Part shown: positions 1-5,113 of the stretch, one piece after another
Position numbering within the stretch: the first letter of the stretch is position 1
Layout: the number at the start of each line of letters is the position of its first letter
Assembly: GCA_030151765.1 (NCBI GenBank)
Contig: JASLCW010000301.1
Location: 1 to 8,560, forward strand
Direction of reading: 5' to 3'
From: Marmoricola sp.
GTDB lineage: Bacteria > Actinomycetota > Actinomycetes > Propionibacteriales > Nocardioidaceae
DNA length: 8,560 nucleotides
Notes under the pieces: generated by a model
The model's input: the letters and a program-made list of their open reading frames with translations, nothing else
Databases searched by the model: none
What the model was told of the DNA's origin: nothing
Made by a program: the position numbers and the translations under genes

Positions 1-370
1 TGATGACGACCTGGACCTCGTTGCGCAGGCCCTTCTTGAAGGTCGGGCGCAGCGGGCGGTCGATCAGCCGGCAGGTGAGGATGGCGTCCTCGGAGGGGCG
101 GCCCTCACGACGGAAGAAGGAGCCGGGGATGCGGCCCGCGGCGTACATCCGCTCCTCGACGTCGATGGTCAGCGGGAAGAAGTCGAAGTGGTCCTTCGGC
201 TGCTTGCCGACCGTGGTCGCCGAGAGGAGCATGGTGTCGTCGTCGAGGTAGGCGGTCACCGAACCGGCGGCCTGGCGGGCCAGCAGCCCGGTCTCGAACC
301 TGACCTTGCGGGTGCCGAAGGTGCCGTTGTCCAGCACGGTTTCGACGGAATACACGTTGTCGTCGGACAC
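1..370 (-). CDS. pnp: Polyribonucleotide nucleotidyltransferase (PNPase), N-terminal fragment
   Basis: PNPase degrades RNA 3'-to-5' by phosphorolysis in the cytoplasm; in actinobacteria it can also synthesise 3' tails. Only the first 123 codons lie in the window and the gene runs off the left edge. The visible part is the start of the first RNase PH-like domain: a beta-rich opening with FGTRKVRFETG (residues 18-28), AYLDDDTMLLSA near 40-51, EERMYAAGRIPGSFFRREGRPSE at about 72-94 and RLIDRPLRP at 101-109. The FFRR loop (85-88) is the conserved RNA-contacting loop of the family. The GTG at 370-368 is chosen because it gives the expected short lead before the first strand; the next codons upstream in frame (CAC, GAC, AGT) are not starts. 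Upstream is only a weak purine-rich stretch, GAAGAGAAAAGAG. It follows rpsO on the same strand, the usual rpsO-pnp order, with 195 nt and a terminator-like hairpin between them. Identity is near certain; the exact start is likely. Confidence 0.96.
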   Translation of the reverse strand, partial: MSDDNVYSVETVLDNGTFGTRKVRFETGLLARQAAGSVTAYLDDDTMLLSATTVGKQPKDHFDFFPLTIDVEERMYAAGRIPGSFFRREGRPSEDAILTCRLIDRPLRPTFKKGLRNEVQVVI

Positions 371-389
371 GTGGTCACTCTTTTCTCTT

Positions 390-475
390 CGCGGAAGCGA
401 TCCGCGATCCGCATGAGTGGCCGGTCTTCGATCGAAGCACGCGGGGCCTTGCTGGACCCGAATGCCACTGTCGAG
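390..475 (-). promoter_or_regulatory. Structured 5' leader of pnp
   Basis: The 195 nt between rpsO and pnp hold no gene but several inverted repeats that could fold in the pnp leader RNA. Arms AGTGGC (469-464, minus strand) and GCCACT (421-416) can close a stem of about 54 nt. Inside it GGTC can pair with GACC, and the perfect 12-bp palindrome CTTCGATCGAAG (426-437) can form a small hairpin. Nearer the gene, CGCGGA/TCCGCG (390-406) gives a 6-bp stem ending about 20 nt before the GTG. A TCGACA box (474-469) resembles a -35 element, but no convincing -10 follows it. Known background: pnp in E. coli is autoregulated through its leader, and Streptomyces has separate pnp promoters after rpsO. That this leader is regulatory is inference. 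Confidence 0.35.
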
Positions 476-530
476 GACTGACCCGGACGCGGAACGCTCT
501 CCTGTGGGTTTGTCTCTAGTGAAATGTAAC

Positions 531-560
531 TGAGGGTCCACCCGAACGGGTGGACCCTCA
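531..560 (-). terminator. Hairpin terminator/attenuator between rpsO and pnp
   Basis: This is a perfect 13-bp inverted repeat, TGAGGGTCCACCC / GGGTGGACCCTCA, around a 4-nt loop (GTTC on the minus strand). It begins 5 nt after the rpsO stop codon. It lacks a proper U-tract (GTTACATTTC follows), which is common for terminators in high-GC actinobacteria. Its place right after rpsO matches the intercistronic rpsO-pnp terminator known in E. coli. It probably ends or attenuates rpsO transcripts and may also protect their 3' ends from exonucleases. Confidence 0.8.
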
Positions 561-565
561 CGCGA

Positions 566-841
566 TCAGCGGCGCAGGCCGAGGCGCGACACGATCGAGC
601 GGTAGCGCTCGATCTCGGTCTTCTCGAGGTAGTTGAGAAGGCGGCGGCGCTGGCCGACCAGCAGCAGCAGGCCGCGACGGCTGTGGTGGTCGTGCTTGTG
701 CTGCTTGAGGTGCTCGGTGAGGTGCGCGATGCGGTGCGAGAGCAGCGCGATCTGGACCTCGGGGGAGCCGGTGTCGCCATCAGCGGTGGCGTACTCGGCG
801 ATGATCTTCTTCTTGGTCTCAGCGTCGGTACCGATCGACAC
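566..841 (-). CDS. rpsO: 30S ribosomal protein S15
   Basis: S15 is a primary 16S rRNA-binding protein; it binds the three-way junction of the central domain and helps build the 30S platform. The 91-residue product is close to the usual 89. It shows the TGSPEVQIALL segment (24-34), the S15 signature region with LTEHLKQHKHDHHSRRGL at 41-58, then LVGQRRRLLNYL (61-72) and a C-terminal RLGLRR. The family's conserved helical, basic pattern is intact. The start is GTG at 841-839, preceded by a strong ribosome-binding site, AAGGAAGGGAG, about 5 nt upstream. It precedes pnp on the same strand, as in most bacteria. Upstream, instead of the usual ribF or another core gene, lies an MMPL exporter 148 nt away, so rpsO probably has its own promoter. 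A strong hairpin follows the stop. Confidence 0.98.
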   Translation of the reverse strand: MSIGTDAETKKKIIAEYATADGDTGSPEVQIALLSHRIAHLTEHLKQHKHDHHSRRGLLLLVGQRRRLLNYLEKTEIERYRSIVSRLGLRR

Positions 842-879
842 GTGAGCTCCCTTCCTTGTCTCGTTGCGCGGCGCGCCCG

Positions 880-908
880 GGCCTATTCACCGGGGCACTC
901 TTTGTCCG
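880..908 (-). promoter_or_regulatory. Candidate rpsO promoter
   Basis: On the minus strand a CGGACA box (908-903) lies exactly 17 nt upstream of TAGGCC (885-880), about 39 nt before the rpsO start codon. The spacing suits a housekeeping sigma factor and TAG-type -10 boxes are common in actinobacteria, but both hexamers are far from ideal. The main argument is position: rpsO sits behind an unrelated exporter gene and a ribosomal protein gene is expected to have its own strong promoter. Confidence 0.3.
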
Positions 909-910
909 CG

Positions 911-941
911 GCCGTTCGTACGGCGTGTCGCCCGTGTGGGC
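911..941 (-). terminator. Two small tandem hairpins after the MMPL gene
   Basis: Between the MMPL stop and rpsO are two short perfect inverted repeats: GCCC/GGGC around a 4-nt loop (930-941) and GCCGT/ACGGC around a 4-nt loop (911-924). Neither is followed by a T-tract. They could form a weak terminator for the exporter transcript just upstream of the candidate rpsO promoter. Stems of 4-5 bp arise easily by chance at this GC content, so this is tentative. I see no gene in the 842-989 gap. Confidence 0.2.
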
Positions 942-989
942 AACCGGAAAAGGTTATCAGCGGAGCACCCTTCCCCCGAAATCGAGCGC

Positions 990-3176
990 TCAGGCCCATT
1001 CGTACGCCGGCTCCGTCTCCGCGATCGGCTCCCCCACCGGGCGGGCCGGCCGACGCGGCCACCAGACCCGGTCACCCAGGAGCGTCAACGCCGCCGGGAG
1101 CAGCACCAGCCGCACCAGAGTCGCGTCGAGCAGGATCGCCGCCGCGAGGCCGACGCCCATCGTCTTCATCTCCATCATGCTGAGCGTCGCGAAGATCGCG
1201 AAGACCGAGACCATCACCGCGGCGGCCGCGGTGACCACCCCGGCGGTGTCGGCCACCCCGCGCTCGACCGCCAGCCGGCTGGGCAGACCACTCCGCACGT
1301 GCTCACGGATCCGGCTCACCACGAAGACGTGGTAGTCTATGGACAGACCGACGAGCACGACCAGGATGAAGACCGGCAGCCAGTCGATCACGAAGCCCGG
1401 TGACTGGAAGTTCAGCGGCCCCTCGAGCCAGCCTCGCTGGAAGACCAGTGTGAGCAGACCGAAGGCGACACCGACCGACGCGAGGTTGAGGACCGCGGAC
1501 AGCAGGGCCAGCGGCACGCTCCGGAAGGCCGCGCCCATCATCAGCAGGGTGAGCAGCAGCACCGCGGCCACCACCACCGGGAGCTGACCACGCAGGTGGC
1601 GGGTCGCGTCGTACGACGCGGCGACGCTGCCGCCCACGTGACCGGAGGCACCGGAGATGTCGTGGAGGTAGGTCGGCACCAGCTCCCGCAGGTGCTCGAT
1701 CGCCTGGTCCGCCCCGGGATCGGCGGCCTGACGGCGCATGGTCAGGTGCAGCACCGACACGGTCCGGTCGGGCGAGAGGCGAACGGGTTCGGCCGTGCCG
1801 GGCGCGAAATCGGGCGTGCCCACGGCGGCGGCCCGCAGTCGGTTCAGCGCGGTACCGACCGCGCGGGCGCTCCCCCGCGGTGCCTGCACGACCACATCGG
1901 CACTGCCCGCCTGTGACGGGAAGGCCTCGCTCATCGCCCGGTAGGTCTGCACCTCGGGGATCGAGTGCGGCAGCGTGTCGAGGTTCGACTCGTGCACCTT
2001 CATCCCGAAGGCGGGTGCCGCCAGCGCGGCCACCGCGACGCCGCCGAGGAGCAGCGCGACCACGGGATGCCGGACGACAGGGGCGACGAGGCGGCGGCTG
2101 ATGCCGGTGCGACCAATCCGGGCGTTGAGCCGCCATAGGAGCGGCAGCCGCGGACGGTCCACCCAGCGACCGAGCCCGGCGAGCAGCGCCGGCAGGACGG
2201 TGATCGACCCGAGCACCGCGATGGCCACGACCAGGATCGAGCCGGTGGCCAGCGAGTTGAAGGTGGCCCCACCGACGACGTACAGGCCGGCCATCGCCGC
2301 GATCACGGCGAAACCGGAGACGATGATCGAGTGACCGGACGTGCGGGCGGCGATCTGCACCGCGTCGACCGTGGTGCGGCCGGCGGCCCGCTCCTCCCGC
2401 TCACGCTTGAGATAGAAGAGCGAATAGTCCACTCCGACGGCCATGCCGATCAGCACGATCATGCTGCTCACGGTCGACTCGGCGTGGACCAGGTGGGAAA
2501 GAGGTGCGGTGATGCCGATGGTCGCGGCCACGCTGCTCGCCGCGATCAACACCGGGATGCCCGCGGCGATCAGCGCACCGAAGGCAAGCAGCATCAACAC
2601 GAGCGTGATCGGCAGGCTGATCCCCTCGGCGGCCGACAGATCCGAGCCGACCTGATCGTTGATCGCCTGATTGACGGAGACGTCCCCGGCCTCGCGCACG
2701 CGCAGCTGCGGGTACGCCGCCTGGACCTGACCGGTCACCTTCTGCAGGGCGGTCACGTCATCGGTCTTCCGGGCCAGCTCCACGTCGACCAGCAGGGCCG
2801 ATCGGTCGGGGCTCCACTGCGGTGCCGCCACCCGGACGACGTGCGGAAGCCCACGCATGCCCGTCACCAGCGCGGCGGCCGCGGCCTGCGCGTCGGCCGG
2901 TGCCGGTGTGCCGGAGCGACCCGTGATCAGGACGTCCTCGGTCGGCAGCCCGTCGAGATGCGCATGCCGCATCAGCGCTGCCGCCCGGCCAGAGTCGCCG
3001 AGGTCGTAGTCGGCGTCGTCGGTCTGATGAGTGGGGATCAGGATCGCGAGGGCGACCGCCGCGATCACGAAGGCGAACCAGGCGCTGATGGCGCGCCCCG
3101 GGTGCGTGGCGCTCCAACTCGCGGCACGAGCGGCCGCGCCGGAGACGGACCGGCGGCGGGTACGGGGATGGGACAT
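990..3176 (-). CDS. MMPL-family (RND superfamily) membrane transporter
   Basis: This is an inner-membrane exporter of the MMPL family, probably proton-driven, moving a lipid or hydrophobic compound; the substrate cannot be read from the sequence. The 728 residues show the two-fold RND plan: TM1 about 29-48, an outside domain of about 138 residues, TM2-TM6 in about 187-335, TM7 about 371-391, a second outside domain of about 139 residues, then TM8-TM12 in about 531-701. Each half keeps an Asp-Tyr pair in its fourth helix: GVDYSLF (D250-Y251) and SIDYHVF (D614-Y615). These match the proton-relay pairs of mycobacterial MmpL3, so the pump looks functional. The short, charged C-terminal tail lacks a long cytoplasmic extension, unlike MmpL3. 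The ATG at 3176-3174 has a GAGGAGA ribosome-binding site 7 nt upstream. It is divergent from the kinase gene across 131 nt, so control by that two-component system is likely but unproven. Family call is firm. Confidence 0.93.
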   Translation of the reverse strand: MSHPRTRRRSVSGAAARAASWSATHPGRAISAWFAFVIAAVALAILIPTHQTDDADYDLGDSGRAAALMRHAHLDGLPTEDVLITGRSGTPAPADAQAAAAALVTGMRGLPHVVRVAAPQWSPDRSALLVDVELARKTDDVTALQKVTGQVQAAYPQLRVREAGDVSVNQAINDQVGSDLSAAEGISLPITLVLMLLAFGALIAAGIPVLIAASSVAATIGITAPLSHLVHAESTVSSMIVLIGMAVGVDYSLFYLKREREERAAGRTTVDAVQIAARTSGHSIIVSGFAVIAAMAGLYVVGGATFNSLATGSILVVAIAVLGSITVLPALLAGLGRWVDRPRLPLLWRLNARIGRTGISRRLVAPVVRHPVVALLLGGVAVAALAAPAFGMKVHESNLDTLPHSIPEVQTYRAMSEAFPSQAGSADVVVQAPRGSARAVGTALNRLRAAAVGTPDFAPGTAEPVRLSPDRTVSVLHLTMRRQAADPGADQAIEHLRELVPTYLHDISGASGHVGGSVAASYDATRHLRGQLPVVVAAVLLLTLLMMGAAFRSVPLALLSAVLNLASVGVAFGLLTLVFQRGWLEGPLNFQSPGFVIDWLPVFILVVLVGLSIDYHVFVVSRIREHVRSGLPSRLAVERGVADTAGVVTAAAAVMVSVFAIFATLSMMEMKTMGVGLAAAILLDATLVRLVLLPAALTLLGDRVWWPRRPARPVGEPIAETEPAYEWA

Positions 3177-3192
3177 GGTGGGATCTCCTCTG

Positions 3193-3207
3193 TTGGGGAC
3201 CCTCCAA
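3193..3207 (-). repeat. Imperfect palindrome in the MMPL leader
   Basis: TTGGGGACCCTCCAA is an imperfect 15-nt palindrome (TTGG/CCAA arms, one further pair inside), just upstream of the MMPL ribosome-binding site. It could be an operator half-site or a small leader hairpin. It is short and may be chance. Confidence 0.25.
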
Positions 3208-3230
3208 GGCTCGTCGTCGGACTTCGCGGC

Positions 3231-3273
3231 GTCAGGGAGCCTGACACCCCTGCGGGGGTGGACCTAGCTCCAC
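3231..3273. promoter_or_regulatory. Chain of three inverted repeats in the divergent control region
   Basis: Three perfect inverted repeats follow one another in 43 bp and share bases at their borders. They are GTCAGG-gag-CCTGAC (3231-3245), CACCCC-tgcg-GGGGTG (3245-3260) and GTGGA-cctagc-TCCAC (3258-3273). They lie between the divergent MMPL and histidine kinase genes and overlap the candidate kinase promoter. The likeliest reading is one or more binding sites for the neighbouring LuxR-type regulator, which would act as a dimer on such sites. If they are transcribed, neighbouring stems would compete for the shared bases. The repeats are read directly; the function is inferred. Confidence 0.5.
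3241..3270 (+). promoter_or_regulatory. Candidate promoter of the histidine kinase operon
   Basis: CTGACA (3241-3246) differs from the TTGACA -35 consensus at one base. It is followed after 18 nt by TAGCTC (3265-3270), a plausible TAG-type -10. Transcription would begin near 3277, leaving about 30 nt of leader before the GTG at 3308. The -35 box sits inside the first inverted repeat and the -10 inside the third, so a protein bound there would directly affect transcription. The -10 is weak, so confidence is modest. Confidence 0.35.
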
Positions 3274-3307
3274 TGTCCCGGCGCCGCGGATCAGCGAGGA
3301 TGGGGCC

Positions 3308-4444
3308 GTGAGTCCCGACGAAGCCGCCGAGGTCGACCTGCCCGCAGGCCGGCTGCGCGTCACCGGATATGCCGCTCTCCAGGTCCTGCTCGCGGTACCG
3401 GTCCTGGTGACCGTGGTGCTGACGGTCATCGGCACGTCGCTGGTGCTGCTCTGGGTCGGCTTCGGGCTGCTGACTGCGGTCGTGCCGGCGAGCCGGGCAC
3501 TCGCGAATCGGCATCGATCGATGGCGGCGCGGACCCTGGGCGTCAAGGTCACGCCGTCGTACCGGCCGGTGCCCGCCGAAGCGAATCTGGTGGAGCGGGT
3601 GCTCGTCTGGCTGCGCGACCCGATGACCTGGCGCGACATGGGCTGGGCCTGTTACGCCGTCACCGTCGGCTTCGTCCTGTCACTGGTGACGGTGCTGCTG
3701 CTGATCCTGATCGTCACCGGATCGGTGTGGTGGTTCGGCGCCGAGCCGCTCATGCGGGCACGCGCGCGCTTCGACCTCTTCTTCCTCGCCTACGGGCGCG
3801 CCGAGATGCTCGAGCAACGCGTCCGTGTGCTGACCACCACGCGTGCCGAGTCGGTCGACCACTCCGCGGCGGAGCTGCGCCGGATCGAGCGGGACCTGCA
3901 CGACGGCGCCCAGGCCCGCCTCGTCGCACTGAGCATCAGCCTGGGGATGGCCGACGAGATCGCCGTCACCGACCCCGAGGGAACCCGGCGGCTCATCGCC
4001 GAGGCCCGGAGTACGACGACCGCGGCGCTCGGCGACCTCCGCTCCGTCGTCCGCGGCATCCACCCGCCGGTGCTGGCCGACCGCGGCCTGGCCGGCGCGG
4101 TCCGCGCGCTCGCCCTCGACCTGCCGCTGCCGATCGAGGTCACCGGTGAGCCCGATCCCCGCCCACCGGCACCGGTCGAGTCCGCGGTCTACTTCGCGAT
4201 CGCCGAGTGCCTGGCCAATGTGGTCAAGCACGCCGGCGCCCGCAACGCCTGGGTCGAACTGGGCCGCCGCGACGATGCGCTGGTCGCCGTCGTCGGCGAC
4301 GACGGCTCCGGCGGCGCCGATCCCGGCGCGGGCACCGGCATGCGCGGGGTGATGCGCCGGCTTGCCGCCTTCGACGGCACCATGAGGGTGTCGAGCCCCG
4401 ACCACGGGCCGACGCTGATCACCCTGGAGGTCCCGTGCGCATAG
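3308..4444 (+). CDS. Two-component sensor histidine kinase (HisKA_3 type with putative-sensor domain)
   Basis: This membrane kinase of the NarX/DesK class should autophosphorylate and pass phosphate to the regulator encoded next. The N-terminal part resembles the actinobacterial 'putative sensor' domain. It has hydrophobic segments at about 21-60 (room for two helices), a cytoplasmic stretch with the typical ARTLGVKVTPSYRPV and LRDPMTWRD, and a second hydrophobic block at about 112-142. There is no sizeable outside domain, so it probably senses a signal in or at the membrane. The dimerisation/phosphoacceptor region reads RRIERDLHDGAQARL with H198 as the phosphorylated His. The ATPase domain has the N-box AECLANVVKHA (N304), the G1 box DDGSGG (331-336) and the G2 stretch GTGMRGVMRRL (342-352). 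The GTG start has GCGAGGA about 8 nt upstream. It overlaps the regulator by 10 nt and ends TAG. The 378-residue length is normal. The stimulus is unknown. Confidence 0.95.
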   Translation: MSPDEAAEVDLPAGRLRVTGYAALQVLLAVPVLVTVVLTVIGTSLVLLWVGFGLLTAVVPASRALANRHRSMAARTLGVKVTPSYRPVPAEANLVERVLVWLRDPMTWRDMGWACYAVTVGFVLSLVTVLLLILIVTGSVWWFGAEPLMRARARFDLFFLAYGRAEMLEQRVRVLTTTRAESVDHSAAELRRIERDLHDGAQARLVALSISLGMADEIAVTDPEGTRRLIAEARSTTTAALGDLRSVVRGIHPPVLADRGLAGAVRALALDLPLPIEVTGEPDPRPPAPVESAVYFAIAECLANVVKHAGARNAWVELGRRDDALVAVVGDDGSGGADPGAGTGMRGVMRRLAAFDGTMRVSSPDHGPTLITLEVPCA

Positions 4445-5076
4445 TCCTGGCCGAGGACCACGCACTGCTCCGCGACGGCCTGACCCGGCTGCTCGAGGCG
4501 CACGGCTTCACGATCGTCGCCGCCGTCGACAACGCACCGGCGCTCGAGCTGGCGCTGCGCGATCCGCTGGCAGAGGCCGCGATCGTCGACGTCCGGCTGC
4601 CGCCGACCTTCACCGACGAAGGACTGCGCGCCGCGATCGGCGTACGTGCGGAACGGCCGGGCTTCCCCGTGATGGTCCTCTCGCAGTACGTCGAGCGGCT
4701 CTATGCCCGCGAACTCCTCTCCAGCGGCGACGGCGCCATCGGCTATCTGCTCAAGGACCGGGTCAGCGATGTCACCGAGTTCGTCGCCGCCGTACGCCGG
4801 GTGGCCGCCGGCGGCACCGCGCTGGATCCCGAGGTGGTCGCCAGCCTGATGGCCCGTCAGCGCGAGGAGCCGCTCGACCGGCTCACGCCCCGTGAGCGCG
4901 AGGTGCTCGCCCTGATGGCCGAGGGGCGCTCCAACGCAGCCATCGCGGCCGCCCTCTTCGTCACCGAGAAGGCCGTCGCCAAGCACACCAACAGCATCTT
5001 CACCAAGCTCGACCTGCCGATCGACATCGACGACAACCGCCGGGTGCGCGCAGTCCTGGCCTGGCTGCGCGTCTAG
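4435..5076 (+). CDS. NarL/FixJ-family (LuxR-type) response regulator
   Basis: This is a cytoplasmic DNA-binding regulator phosphorylated by the upstream kinase. The 213 residues carry an N-terminal receiver domain with the acidic pocket E7-D8 (LAEDHALLRDGL), phosphoacceptor D52 in IVDVRLPP, the switch residue S83 in VLSQY and K107 in YLLKDRV. The C-terminal LuxR-type helix-turn-helix begins at LTPREREVLALMAEGRSN (about 150-167) and continues through VTEKAVAKHTNSIFTKL. All phosphotransfer residues are present. The start is the GTG at 4435 inside the 3' end of the kinase gene. It is preceded by GGAGG (4426-4430) with 4 nt spacing and makes a protein that begins exactly at the receiver's first strand. 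The 10-nt overlap implies translational coupling and a matched kinase:regulator ratio. Likely targets are its own promoter and the divergent MMPL exporter, by position. An open frame extends upstream within the kinase but is a shadow. Confidence 0.96.
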   Translation: MRIVLAEDHALLRDGLTRLLEAHGFTIVAAVDNAPALELALRDPLAEAAIVDVRLPPTFTDEGLRAAIGVRAERPGFPVMVLSQYVERLYARELLSSGDGAIGYLLKDRVSDVTEFVAAVRRVAAGGTALDPEVVASLMARQREEPLDRLTPREREVLALMAEGRSNAAIAAALFVTEKAVAKHTNSIFTKLDLPIDIDDNRRVRAVLAWLRV

Positions 5077-5113
5077 GCACCTCGAGCCCCTCAGCAACCA
5101 CCACGTGTCTGGC
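5077..5113. other. Short convergent intergenic gap
   Basis: Only 37 nt separate the stop of the plus-strand regulator and the stop of the minus-strand photolyase. I find the palindromes CTCGAG and CACGTG but no hairpin with a T-tract. Any termination here is factor-dependent or happens within the opposing gene. Confidence 0.4.

Noticed and set aside
256..780. A 174-codon minus-strand open frame overlapping rpsO and pnp in another frame
   Set aside because: It runs through rpsO out of frame and across the terminator hairpin; Ser/Arg/Thr-rich with no motif.
2331..3311. A 326-codon plus-strand open frame opposite the MMPL N-terminal half
   Set aside because: It is the mirror of a well-supported transporter, rich in Arg/Gly/His/Asp, without hydrophobic order or motifs.
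4207..4434. A longer response regulator starting inside the kinase gene
   Set aside because: The extra residues are low-complexity Arg-rich shadow sequence; the receiver domain begins exactly at GTG 4435 behind a GGAGG.
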